This document shows positions 47,024 to 55,660 of a DNA stretch of 64,000 bases, in pieces. Each line of letters opens with the position of its first letter. Position 1 is the first letter of the stretch. The notes beneath the pieces are model-generated. The model was not told where the DNA came from. It searched no databases and was given only the letters and a program-made list of their open reading frames with translations. The translations under genes were made by a program, and so were the position numbers. Source of the stretch: Agrobacterium tumefaciens (GTDB taxonomy: Bacteria > Pseudomonadota > Alphaproteobacteria > Rhizobiales > Rhizobiaceae); contig CP048485.1 of assembly GCA_025560025.1 (NCBI GenBank), forward strand, positions 1,426,001 to 1,490,000, given 5' to 3'.

Positions 47024-48304
47024 GTGCGTGTATTAAGTGTGTTTAATAAAGAAAATGATGAGTCAGCCATCATGTCTGCGCTTCATCGTTCTCAAGCTAT
47101 TATTCACTTTACTACCGATGGCACGATTATATGGGCAAATCCCAACTTCTGCAAAGCATTGGGTTATTCCCTATCTGAAATACAGGGCCAACATCATCGT
47201 ATTTTCGTAGACCCCTACTATGCTGCAAGCCCACACTATCAAGCCTTCTGGTCCGATCTGGGTGCGGGAAAATTCAAGAGTTCCCAGTACAAGCGCATCG
47301 CCAAAGGTGGTCGCGAGGTTTACATCGAGGCGACCTACAATCCCATCCTCGATAGGAATAATAAGCCGTTTAAGATCGTCAAGATTGCGACCGACATTAC
47401 GGTCAAGACACGCAAAATGCGGGAAGCTCTCGATCGGACTCAGGCTGTCATCTCGTTCAATATGGATGGCACAATTCTTGAAGCCAACTTGCTGTTCTTG
47501 AATGCCGTTGGTTACAGCTTCGAGGACATCCGAGGGAAGCATCACAGCATCTTTATGGACCCTGTCGAAGCGCAAAGCCCTTCATATGGCGAATTTTGGA
47601 AAGCGTTGAACCGAGGAGAGTTTCGTGCTGGTGACTTCCGTCGAATAGGCAAAGGCGGTCAAGAGATTTGGATTCGAGCCAGCTATAACCCGGTCTTTGG
47701 GAATGATGGTCTGCCCTACATGATCACCAAATTCGCCACCGACATCACCCAGCAGAAGCGTATCGCCAAACAGACTGCTGAAGTCGCCACATCTGTCGCC
47801 ACCGCAACGCATGAAATGAGCGGTTCGATTCAAGATATCGCCAAGAACATGGCCCTCACCCGCGACAATGTTGAAAACATTTCTGATGAAACGGCGAATG
47901 CAACCGCGTTTATCGATCACTTGATGGATTCGGCCAAAAACATGGGAGAAGTCGTCAGCCTGATCAAAGCCATTTCCAGCCAGATCAACATGCTTTCCCT
48001 CAACGCTGCCATTGAAGCCGCCCGTGCGGGTGAAGCTGGACGGGGATTCTCTGTAGTTGCTGACGAGGTCAAGAAGCTCGCCAATCAGACTGGCGCTTCA
48101 ACTGAAAAAATCACGGTCGAGATCAGCGACATGCAAAGTATCTCAAAAAAGGTATCCGACACGCTTTTGAGGATCAAAGAACTCTTAGATGGGGTTTCGG
48201 CCCGCGCCCATACCGTAGCAGCGGCTACCGAACAGCAGGCATCTGTCACCAATGATATCGCCAAAAACGTCATGACGGTCAGCGAACTGGTCAATCGAAG
48301 ATAA
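47024..48304 (+). CDS. Cytoplasmic PAS-PAS methyl-accepting chemotaxis protein
   Basis: A 426-aa soluble chemoreceptor: two PAS domains (about 17-120 and 135-245), each with the [24 protein letters not shown] start and the HHxIFVDP segment, followed by a signalling hairpin with tip sequence ([32 protein letters not shown]). No transmembrane segment is seen. It would sense cytoplasmic redox or ligand state through bound cofactors. Starts at GTG 47024; a later ATG at 47072 is possible. First of a compact cluster of same-strand genes. Confidence 0.92.
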   Translation: MRVLSVFNKENDESAIMSALHRSQAIIHFTTDGTIIWANPNFCKALGYSLSEIQGQHHRIFVDPYYAASPHYQAFWSDLGAGKFKSSQYKRIAKGGREVYIEATYNPILDRNNKPFKIVKIATDITVKTRKMREALDRTQAVISFNMDGTILEANLLFLNAVGYSFEDIRGKHHSIFMDPVEAQSPSYGEFWKALNRGEFRAGDFRRIGKGGQEIWIRASYNPVFGNDGLPYMITKFATDITQQKRIAKQTAEVATSVATATHEMSGSIQDIAKNMALTRDNVENISDETANATAFIDHLMDSAKNMGEVVSLIKAISSQINMLSLNAAIEAARAGEAGRGFSVVADEVKKLANQTGASTEKITVEISDMQSISKKVSDTLLRIKELLDGVSARAHTVAAATEQQASVTNDIAKNVMTVSELVNRR

Positions 48305-48321
48305 ATAATCCGTACTGAAAC

Positions 48322-49824
48322 ATGAATCCCCCGTTCATCCACTCTCTTTTGCTGAAATATAAAGTCTCAAGACATTTCTCATTATTCGTTTTTGTCTGTC
48401 TCTCAAGCGGACTGATTTCAACCTTCTCTCACGCCGAGACCGTGCAAGGCAGCTATGGTGTTTCCACAACTGGATATTTGGAGGCCGTCAGCGCAACCGG
48501 CCCATGGATCGCCACTCAGTCGGAAGCTGAAGACGGCGCGAATAACGATCAGTTGATGACACCGCTACGCGTCAAACAGGCTTTAATTTCAGCTTTGGGT
48601 ACGGGAAATTTTAGTGGTGACCGTATTGTGTCCGGTACAGCGTCCCTCACCGTCGACACAGCCGGAACAGTAACTCAGCGTTCGAGTGGTAACAGCAAGC
48701 TTGCACTGCAAGGCGATGGCTCTAATTTCATTGAGTTGGGAAACACCCGCACGACGAACAACTACGCTTATATCGATCTGATTGGGGACGCCACCTACAC
48801 CGATTACGGCTTGCGGCTTATTCGCGATAATGCTGGACCAAATGCTAATTCGTGGCTCCAGCACAGAGGTACAGGCGGGCTGCATCTTATGACGCAAGAA
48901 GCCGCGCCAATCGTTTTCCGCACAAGTAATACCGAGCAAATGCGTGTCCTTCCGAATGGGAATGTGGGTATTGGTACATCTTTACCGCAAGCACCCATGG
49001 AAGTTGCCGGCATAACAACTGCGCGCGCCATTGCCCAGGGAAGCGTGGGGCTTGGCCACATTTCTGAGACGGGGTGGGATGGAAACGGAATTATTTTCAC
49101 AAATTCCTATATAACATCTTCCGTCACCCACCGCTCCATAGTTCAGAATGGCGGAAACTTGTACTTCGGACGTCATAGCTCGTCAGGGCATACAACAGAC
49201 ATGTTCATTGCTGAATCAGGTCGTGTTGGTATTGGCACAAGCTCTCCCCGCACGTCACTCGATAGTCCGCGCGGAGCAGTATTTAATGAGGTCAGCGTAG
49301 GGGCGTGTCCGTTTGGTAGCTGCGTAGGAGATAATATTGATTACTCCTACGAGGCAATACAACTCCCAGGCGGAACGAACTTGCGACTCTTCTTTGGCTC
49401 TAATCAGCGGTTCATTTTCGGCAATGACGGCACCCCCTACAAACCTAATGGTGGTTCTTGGGCTGCCATTTCAGACAAACGCCTTAAGCAGGTTGAGGGC
49501 AGTTATACCCGTGGCCTAAAACAGATCGCGGGCCTCAATCCAGTTCGTTACCATTACACCAAAAATAATCCACTTCAGCAGCCTTCAGACAAGGAATATG
49601 TCGGCCTGCTGGCGCAGGACGTGCAACCGCATTTCCCAGAAGCAGTGCACAAAGCCGAGGATGGTTATTACCGTCTCGACACGACCTCCATCAATTTCGC
49701 CATGATCAATGCCGTCAAAGAACTCAAATCTGAAAATGACGATCTCAAAACCGAGATGCGTCGGTTCCGACAGGATTTTGAGGATTACAAACACCGCCAC
49801 TCTCAGGTGGTCCAAGTTAAATAA
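48322..49824 (+). CDS. Secreted fibre-like protein with S74 self-cleaving chaperone domain
   Basis: 500 aa with signal peptide (SRHFSLFVFVCLSSGLISTFSHA). The body carries VGIGTSLPQAPMEVAG and VGIGTSSPRTSLDS type repeats seen in secreted S74 proteins, and a phage-fibre-like MTPLRVKQALIS near the start. The C-terminal 110 or so residues are a peptidase S74 (endosialidase chaperone) domain with the Ser384-Asp385 dyad in ISDKRLKQVEG, VGLLAQDVQPHFPE, and a terminal coiled coil. Such domains trimerise fibres and cleave themselves off. Lies 17 bp after the chemoreceptor gene. Confidence 0.85.
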   Translation: MNPPFIHSLLLKYKVSRHFSLFVFVCLSSGLISTFSHAETVQGSYGVSTTGYLEAVSATGPWIATQSEAEDGANNDQLMTPLRVKQALISALGTGNFSGDRIVSGTASLTVDTAGTVTQRSSGNSKLALQGDGSNFIELGNTRTTNNYAYIDLIGDATYTDYGLRLIRDNAGPNANSWLQHRGTGGLHLMTQEAAPIVFRTSNTEQMRVLPNGNVGIGTSLPQAPMEVAGITTARAIAQGSVGLGHISETGWDGNGIIFTNSYITSSVTHRSIVQNGGNLYFGRHSSSGHTTDMFIAESGRVGIGTSSPRTSLDSPRGAVFNEVSVGACPFGSCVGDNIDYSYEAIQLPGGTNLRLFFGSNQRFIFGNDGTPYKPNGGSWAAISDKRLKQVEGSYTRGLKQIAGLNPVRYHYTKNNPLQQPSDKEYVGLLAQDVQPHFPEAVHKAEDGYYRLDTTSINFAMINAVKELKSENDDLKTEMRRFRQDFEDYKHRHSQVVQVK

Positions 49825-50483
49825 TGAAAGCCCCCCATGTGAAAATCGCTCATCTCGTGCTTGTCACGGTCGTCCTAGCTCCAGCAATTCGAGCGCAAGA
49901 GCGCGCAGCGGCTGGAGCTATAGAAACTCAAATGTCTTGGACTGCTTTAAGCGCAAAGGCTGACGCGGCTAAATTTGCAGCTGACGCTGTAGATATCCGG
50001 GTAAATCAAGTTGTGGCCTGTGCGCGCGCTGGGATGCTCTACGCCCCTGAAGCGCCAGGGGCAAATACACAAGGATGCTTACTATCCAAACTGGATCCAA
50101 GCTTCACTACTAAATTAGACATACTTAACTCAAACATAAACAGCGTAAACTCCTGCGCCGCGAGCGGTGGTTTCTATAACCGCAACACACATTCTTGTTC
50201 ACAAATAAAAATGCCAGATCCAGCGGCTCTAAATGTTCAGAGCCATACTCGAACCATGTGCGTAAATGGTGGAAATCATACACTTGAGGCAGGTTGCCCA
50301 TCAGGACAACGCTTATTGGGTTGCGGCGGGGGACCGGGCGATCAGCTTGAACGCGGCGAGTATTGGGTGCTCATGCCGGACTTTAAAGGGAATAAATGCA
50401 TCGGACATGCCGGCAATCCGTGGTGCAATCCCGACAACTACTATGGGCAGACCATCGTAACCGCCATCTGCTACGCCCCGTGA
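49824..50483 (+). CDS. Cysteine-containing secreted protein of unknown function
   Basis: 219 aa; its ATG overlaps the stop of the S74 gene (TAATG). Signal peptide (KIAHLVLVTVVLAPAIRA-QE), then several cysteines spaced through the mature part (VVACARAG, QGCLLSK, CAASGGFYN, SCSQIK, GCPSGQRLLGCGGG, CIGHAGNPWCNPD). The Gly/Cys-rich end resembles a disulfide-stabilised surface domain. Coupling with the fibre gene suggests a tip or adhesin partner. Confidence 0.7.
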   Translation: MKAPHVKIAHLVLVTVVLAPAIRAQERAAAGAIETQMSWTALSAKADAAKFAADAVDIRVNQVVACARAGMLYAPEAPGANTQGCLLSKLDPSFTTKLDILNSNINSVNSCAASGGFYNRNTHSCSQIKMPDPAALNVQSHTRTMCVNGGNHTLEAGCPSGQRLLGCGGGPGDQLERGEYWVLMPDFKGNKCIGHAGNPWCNPDNYYGQTIVTAICYAP

Positions 50484-50532
50484 CTTTAGCCTTCAACAAA
50501 ATATCCAACTAAAATAATAAAAAGAATACCAC

Positions 50533-52023
50533 ATGCTCAAAACCATTCGCGCCAAACTAATAACGCTGGCAATAACATCCATTTTGTCCATATTGGCAAT
50601 AAGCGGGTTCGGTTACTACGGGTTCTTTAAATTAGAAGCCGCGCTCACCAAAGCTAACACTGACACTATTCCAACCCTTATAACATCGGGCCGGATGTCG
50701 TTAGATGTAGCGAGATTGCGGATGTTAGATGCGCAATATGCAACGGAACCTCATGAAGTTGATCGCAACGATCTTAAGAAACAAGCGATCTCAGTTCTAC
50801 AGGATATTACGCGTACTCAAAATGAATATGAACAGCTTAATTCGTTGCCTCAAGAGCCAGAGACTTATGATGCTTTCAAAAAAGCATTCTCTACCTATCT
50901 CAACCACAAGCCTGCTCTAGCCACTCTTGTAGAGGCCGGAAAGGTCGAAGATGCAACAACGCTGTTCAATGGACTGATGAAGAACTCTTACGATGAAGCG
51001 CTTCAGCATATGCAAACAATCGTTCAAATGAATAGCGCGGCTGCTGATCTACGTGCAGCTGATGCAGATAGAACCGAGAGTAATATTTCAATATTGATGT
51101 TGGCGAATGTTGTAGGCGCTATTTTGCTCTCAATAATCCTTCAAACCTCCATTCTTCGGAGTGTTTCGATGGGCCTTTCTGAACTTGGCCGTTGTCTTAA
51201 ATCGCTCTCTACGCTCGATTTAAAAGCCAAGGCCAATGTTATAGCTCAAGATGAAATCGGACACGCTTTATCATTATATAATAACACCTTGATTGAGCTC
51301 AAAACGGTAATCAGCCATACAAAAGAAGCATCTAGTACAGTATCGGCAGCCTCCAGTGAACTCAGTTCAACGATGGATTCTTTGTCAACGGCGACAACTG
51401 AACAATCGGCGGCACTAGCGGAAATTGCTTCTGCCGTTGAACAAACCTCTTCATCAGCCTTGTCCGTCAAAGAGCGAACAGAGCTTTCGGTACGCGCTAC
51501 ACGTGAGGTAGAAGACGAGTTCAGAACGACTACCGAAAGTTTGAGAGAGCTTCACAGCAGCGCAATCGGAATTGAAGAAGCACGTGGCGTTATTCAGGAT
51601 ATATCCGAACAGATCAATTTGCTTGCCTTGAATGCTGCCATTGAAGCTGCCCGTGCGGGTGATGCAGGGCGCGGCTTTGCTGTCGTGGCGGACGAGGTAC
51701 GTAAACTTGCGAACTCAACAGGTATTTCGACCCAGCAAATCACTGAACGCATCGTGCGATTAAAAGGCTCTGTTGAAAAGATTACGAGCAGTCTATCACG
51801 CTCAGTCTCATTGGTGACAGACGTGACAAACAACGGACAACTCATGCTTTCCTCAGTCACAGAACAAACAGCTGCAATCGAACAAATAAGTAATTCGATG
51901 CAGCATTTTCAAAATCAGATGAATGGCATGGTTCTAAGTATTAACGAATCTAAAAGCGCGTCTGCCGGTCTCTCGGAAACCGCTGTCGGCCTTTCCGATA
52001 CAGCTACCAAATTCAATACTTAA
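50533..52023 (+). CDS. Membrane-bound methyl-accepting chemotaxis protein
   Basis: 496 aa: TM1 ([22 protein letters not shown]), a four-helix-bundle periplasmic sensor of about 150 residues, TM2 ([22 protein letters not shown]), HAMP, then the signalling hairpin with tip [22 protein letters not shown]. No obvious CheR-tethering pentapeptide at the end. It follows the secreted protein in the same cluster. Ligand unknown. Confidence 0.92.
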   Translation: MLKTIRAKLITLAITSILSILAISGFGYYGFFKLEAALTKANTDTIPTLITSGRMSLDVARLRMLDAQYATEPHEVDRNDLKKQAISVLQDITRTQNEYEQLNSLPQEPETYDAFKKAFSTYLNHKPALATLVEAGKVEDATTLFNGLMKNSYDEALQHMQTIVQMNSAAADLRAADADRTESNISILMLANVVGAILLSIILQTSILRSVSMGLSELGRCLKSLSTLDLKAKANVIAQDEIGHALSLYNNTLIELKTVISHTKEASSTVSAASSELSSTMDSLSTATTEQSAALAEIASAVEQTSSSALSVKERTELSVRATREVEDEFRTTTESLRELHSSAIGIEEARGVIQDISEQINLLALNAAIEAARAGDAGRGFAVVADEVRKLANSTGISTQQITERIVRLKGSVEKITSSLSRSVSLVTDVTNNGQLMLSSVTEQTAAIEQISNSMQHFQNQMNGMVLSINESKSASAGLSETAVGLSDTATKFNT

Positions 52024-52040
52024 TTAGGTTTCAAGACATC

Positions 52041-52178
52041 ATGAGAGCTTTTAATCTCACTTGGCCACAATGCGGTACACACCAAGTTCGTGGATCGGGT
52101 TATCCAGACGAACTCAGGATCCAATTAGCGGAAGCGGTACGAAAGGACGCAGTTCCGCAGGAGATCACCGCGAAATAA
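52041..52178 (+). CDS. 45-residue small protein
   Basis: A short open frame 17 bp after the chemoreceptor gene, reading MRAFNLTWPQCGTHQVRGSG and on to EITAK. It has Cys, Trp and charged residues but no recognised domain. Same spacing style as the other genes of the cluster; may be real but could be chance. Confidence 0.4.
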   Translation: MRAFNLTWPQCGTHQVRGSGYPDELRIQLAEAVRKDAVPQEITAK

Positions 52179-52209
52179 GAATTAATCCAACTACAAGTTA
52201 TCTTCAGAC

Positions 52210-52392
52210 ATGCAGGTTTTAGATACTCCTTTCCAGAGCGAGAAAGACAATCTCGAATTGTACCTACTTCAGCTAAAGGCGAATTCCGTAGCTCTTATCC
52301 GTGAGATGAATGTTCTTAACGCCGCCGTAAAAAAAGAGATCAGGTTTATCGAAAATCTCATTGAAAAGATAAAAAACAACAACACCCCCTGA
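52210..52392 (+). CDS. Small helical protein
   Basis: 60 aa, mostly helix-forming with heptad-like leucines (LELYLLQLKANSVALIREMN, AAVKKEIRFIENLIEKIKNN), suggestive of a coiled coil. Lies in line with the chemoreceptor cluster and may pair with a receptor. Unknown function. Confidence 0.55.
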   Translation: MQVLDTPFQSEKDNLELYLLQLKANSVALIREMNVLNAAVKKEIRFIENLIEKIKNNNTP

Positions 52393-52484
52393 GCGGCTGA
52401 AACGCCCGATATTGTCGATCTAACAGGTAAAGCCGTTTCCTAAACGGAAAACATCAACATAAACAAATAGAAAACAGATCTTTA

Positions 52485-52787
52485 ATGAATTTTAGCGAAC
52501 CCATGCTTATGCAAGAACTTGATGATGTTGATCATCGCCAATTCTTGGTTTTTGTGACAAATCACTGTCTCAAGGGTAAGCCCATGCATCGCGAGTCATT
52601 GACGACTACCGTGTTCAAGCTAATCCAAATCTCGCGCAATATGGATCTTGAGCAAGTAGAACGCGACGCAGCGGCCACACTTGCGACAGGTTTGGCGAAC
52701 GCTGCCATTCAAGCTCATGGTCCCAATAGTGAATTCAGTTATATGCTAACCTCCGGTATCCAGAGCCTTATCGACAAACACCATTAA
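52485..52787 (+). CDS. Small protein at the end of the chemoreceptor cluster
   Basis: 100 aa, helical, with HCLKGKPMHRESLTTTVFKL near residues 27-46. No domain recognised. It overlaps the end of the convergent serine recombinase gene by 42 bp, which marks the end of the cluster. Confidence 0.55.
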   Translation: MNFSEPMLMQELDDVDHRQFLVFVTNHCLKGKPMHRESLTTTVFKLIQISRNMDLEQVERDAAATLATGLANAAIQAHGPNSEFSYMLTSGIQSLIDKHH

Positions 52788-53360
52788 AGTGCGTTGGATG
52801 CGATAAATCGTACTCTCACTCACTCCAAACGTGTGAGAAATTGTAGCACATGTCTCCCCAAGCTCTCTACGCTCCTTGATCACTTGTTTTTCGCGATGCC
52901 CTAATTTGGGTTTCCGCCCGAATTTGACCCCGCGTTCTCGCGCAGATTTTCTACCCTGTGCAGTATTTTCCAGTATGCGCTTCCGCTGCCAGCGTGCAGC
53001 CCATCCCACGAGAAAGACAATTAGATCTGCCATCTCGGAGGTGGTGTCTATGAAAGGCTCATCCAATAGCCGCAGCCCCGCACCCGCATCCTTCACCGTT
53101 TTGAGGATATTCACCAGATCAAGCGGATCACGCGCCACCCGATCGGTAGCGGTTGCCAACATGATGTCACCGGGCTGAAGGCTGGCCAGAAGGCCTGCAA
53201 GCTCCTGCCGGTCATTGCGGTTCTTGCCGCTGCGCTTTTCATGAAAGATCTGCGTGCACCCCGCCCTCGTCAGTCGGTCGATCTGATAGGCGAGGTCTTG
53301 AGCCTCGGTGCTGACGCGAGCGTAACCAATGAGCCGCACGGGCGGGTGAATCTGGGGCAT
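52746..53360 (-). CDS. Serine recombinase (resolvase/invertase type)
   Basis: 204 aa with the small serine recombinase catalytic domain: YARVSTEAQD with Ser17, Gln, Arg residues in ATATDRVARDPLDL and the long E helix (AARWQRKRILENTAQGRKSA), followed by a helix-turn-helix (ETCATISHTFGVSESTIYRIQRT). Size fits invertase/resolvase proteins. It may act on the palindromic sites just upstream at 53443-53460 and 53580-53597. Confidence 0.9.
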   Translation of the reverse strand: MPQIHPPVRLIGYARVSTEAQDLAYQIDRLTRAGCTQIFHEKRSGKNRNDRQELAGLLASLQPGDIMLATATDRVARDPLDLVNILKTVKDAGAGLRLLDEPFIDTTSEMADLIVFLVGWAARWQRKRILENTAQGRKSARERGVKFGRKPKLGHREKQVIKERRELGETCATISHTFGVSESTIYRIQRTLMVFVDKALDTGG

Positions 53361-53442
53361 AGCGAGGTCTCCGGATTAAATCCCTTGAAGACCGCGAACA
53401 TCGAAAAGGTTGCTTAAGGGATGCTTGATATTTACTACCCGC

Positions 53443-53460
53443 CAAAAGTCACGACTTTTG
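53443..53460. repeat. 18-bp palindrome next to the serine recombinase (site A)
   Basis: CAAAAGTCACGACTTTTG: 8-bp arms around a central AC dinucleotide, 83 bp before the recombinase start. Serine recombinases cut such sites with a two-base stagger at the centre. Confidence 0.55.
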
Positions 53461-53579
53461 CAAGTAGGCCTGATTCACAATTTGTAACGTGAGATAAACT
53501 TTATCAATACTGAATCTATTCAGATTTACATTGTCGCTTCACGAGGTCAATGCGGGGGATACGGCGGGCAAGCCCCCGT

Positions 53580-53597
53580 CAAAAGTCGTGATTTTTG
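53580..53597. repeat. 18-bp palindrome next to the serine recombinase (site B)
   Basis: CAAAAGTCGTGATTTTTG; its reverse complement CAAAAATCACGACTTTTG matches site A at 17 of 18 bases including the AC centre, so the two sites are inverted with respect to each other and enclose about 120 bp. Confidence 0.55.
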
Positions 53598-53655
53598 ATA
53601 GTCACGATTCCGGAATGCCCGCGCAATGCGGGCCTTATCTTTCGGGGCCATTCTC

Positions 53656-53922
53656 ATGATTTCGTGCAAGAACATTTCATTCATGACCATACCCGTTGTC
53701 CTGCTTGCTCTTGGAGGATGCAGTAATGGTGACGACAGGCCCATGGCCGCCGATGTGGCAGCAGCGGCGGGTGTGGAGAGTTTCACCACACTCGATTGCA
53801 AAAAAACCAACGATGGAAAGCCGGGCTATCTGTGTTTTTATAAATCGCCGCAGTTGAATGCATACGCCGCCGAAATCAGAATCGAAAAAGGCTGGTTCGG
53901 CTGGAACCGGATCAGCAACTAA
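53656..53922 (+). CDS. Small lipoprotein
   Basis: 88 aa with a lipobox (IPVVLLALGGC-SN). Mature part has two Cys (LDCKKT, YLCFYK) and ends in a basic/aromatic segment. The start at 53656 keeps a positive N-terminus; a longer frame exists from 53626. No domain recognised. Followed closely by another lipoprotein gene. Confidence 0.6.
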   Translation: MISCKNISFMTIPVVLLALGGCSNGDDRPMAADVAAAAGVESFTTLDCKKTNDGKPGYLCFYKSPQLNAYAAEIRIEKGWFGWNRISN

Positions 53923-53968
53923 CCTCGGCACCACCATTTCATTGCTCGTTTTAAAACAGGTTGTTTAA

Positions 53969-54331
53969 ATGCGTCATCACATAATGAAAGTAGCCTCAGC
54001 AGTCGGGCTTGCCGCTACCATACTCGCCGGTTGCTCTGACAAAAGCGATGAACTTATCGGGTCGTGGACCGCCTCAGTCCCCGCGGGCAAGCTCGTCATG
54101 GAATTCATGGAAGGCGGCGCAGGCAAGGCCTCTGCAGCAGGCACCGAAAAGCTGTTCAAGTGGCAGCGGGTGGAGGGCACCATTCCGGACGGTTACCAAG
54201 GCTTGCTCCACTTATCCAATCCCGAGAGCACAGCCAAAGACCTCACCTGCGCCTACAAAATTGTGGGATACAACCTCTCCTACGCCAATTGCGAACTCCA
54301 GACTGCGGTGTTCACGCGGGTGAAGACGTAG
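53969..54331 (+). CDS. Small lipoprotein
   Basis: 120 aa: signal peptide and lipobox (VGLAATILAGC-SD), then a domain beginning LIGSWTASVPAGKLVMEFME, which resembles small lipocalin-like beta-barrels in its GxW start, and Cys pairs (DLTCAYK, YANCELQ). Envelope location predicted. Function unknown. Confidence 0.65.
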   Translation: MRHHIMKVASAVGLAATILAGCSDKSDELIGSWTASVPAGKLVMEFMEGGAGKASAAGTEKLFKWQRVEGTIPDGYQGLLHLSNPESTAKDLTCAYKIVGYNLSYANCELQTAVFTRVKT

Positions 54332-54497
54332 GGCATCCCGCCTTACGGATAACAGCATCGCAACACATTAGGCGTCCCCTGAAACACGATGCGTGATGGA
54401 GGGAGTTGGAACGAAATTACGCGCTCCACTCCCTCGCCTTTGTTGGACCATTCCTCCACCAAGTCGAAGAACAGATCGGCACCCCGCCAGACTTGCG

Positions 54498-55049
54498 CTA
54501 GCTATCCTTCTGCACGAAGAGTTTCCCGCGTTGGCGTGCATCGGCACGCCATAACTTGCGGCGTGCGTCCGGTGTTTCCAAATGCCTGTATTTCCCGCCT
54601 GAGAATTTCGGCCAGTCCAGCGCCATACCGGCGCTGACCATTTCAGCCGACAGGTCGCGTCCATCCGGCAAAAAACATTCTGCCACCACACGGTCGTAGG
54701 ACAGTTCCGGCCTGATCCGCGCGGTAATAGTCTGGCCCTTGCATAGTTTGACCAACGCCCATTTGGACTGCTTACCGTAGGGGTGGTCAAGTTCGGGAGC
54801 ATCAATCCCGGCCAGGCGAATATGACGGTTATCGATCACAATCGTGTCGCCATCAACAACCCAGCACGTACCTTGAAGGAGGGTATCTAGTGGCGCCGGC
54901 GGGACTACGATTGGACGCGGGGCGGCATAGGACCGGGAAGCCGGGGAAGTCACAATGACAACCGGCCGCGACTGATTCTGCCAGAGTGACGAGCGCCTTC
55001 GTTTCCCGAAAAACGCTCGTATTAATATGCGAAATAGCCTCATGCCCAC
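54498..55049 (-). CDS. Thermonuclease (SNase-like) family protein
   Basis: 183 aa with an SNase fold after a hydrophobic/basic N-terminus and a linker with Ser/Pro: WVVDGDTIVIDNRHIRLAGI and DAPELDHPYG (metal-binding Asp), then ELSYDRVVAECFL and DGRDLSAEMVSAGMALD. Secreted nuclease homologues are frequent on integrative elements and plasmids. Catalytic Arg/Glu positions look present (RLAGIDAPE and nearby) but I cannot confirm activity. Confidence 0.88.
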   Translation of the reverse strand: MGMRLFRILIRAFFGKRRRSSLWQNQSRPVVIVTSPASRSYAAPRPIVVPPAPLDTLLQGTCWVVDGDTIVIDNRHIRLAGIDAPELDHPYGKQSKWALVKLCKGQTITARIRPELSYDRVVAECFLPDGRDLSAEMVSAGMALDWPKFSGGKYRHLETPDARRKLWRADARQRGKLFVQKDS

Positions 55050-55147
55050 GACCCGCTACAATCTGTCTTTTCAGTCAGAATGATACCCTTAAGTTGCAAT
55101 TAAGGGAAAGGGGCACTTTTGCGGATCATTGTGTATGGCTAAACCTT

Positions 55148-55579
55148 TTACGCAGTCTTGTTGGCGTGGGTAGAACACGTGAACTTTCGGCGGCGATAAT
55201 AAGCCTCCCATGCTAGCCGTATATCCGCAAACGACCATTCGCGGCGACGGCCATAGGCTGGGCTTGGGCGACTGTAGCAATCCACGAGTCCGGTTTCCCG
55301 TTGGAACTTCATGAACCATGCCGAGGATTTCGGTTTGCCGCGTGGCGTTGGTTCGATCTGGCGGACGATGCCGCTGTGCGCCCAGCAGTCGTTCGGGTTA
55401 GGGACCGACGCCGGATTTGTGAGGTATGCCCGCAGTCTCTGCAAGGTGACATCATCGGGTGGCTGGTGGATATCCTTCCGCAGTTCCGCAACGGCTAGCG
55501 CTGCGCCCTGGCGCGCGGCCTCGCGCAGCATGCCATTCAATTGATCGCCGGTCAGCACCAGCGCCTGCATTGGTTCCAT
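55148..55579 (-). CDS. Hypothetical protein next to an integrase
   Basis: 143 aa from ATG 55579 (GAAGGGTG upstream); the longer frame from 55606 is less likely. The first half is helical (ALVLTGDQLNGMLREAARQG), the second is basic with Trp and Tyr residues (REWSFADIRLAWEAYYRRRK). No recognised domain; could bind nucleic acid. Sits 81 bp downstream of the integrase gene and on the same strand. Confidence 0.5.
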   Translation of the reverse strand: MEPMQALVLTGDQLNGMLREAARQGAALAVAELRKDIHQPPDDVTLQRLRAYLTNPASVPNPNDCWAHSGIVRQIEPTPRGKPKSSAWFMKFQRETGLVDCYSRPSPAYGRRREWSFADIRLAWEAYYRRRKFTCSTHANKTA

Positions 55580-55660
55580 GAGCACACCCTTCCGATGACG
55601 ACACAATGTGGCTCGGTGGCGCGCTTTAGGTAAGGATATAGTTAGGAAAATGACCTGTGC

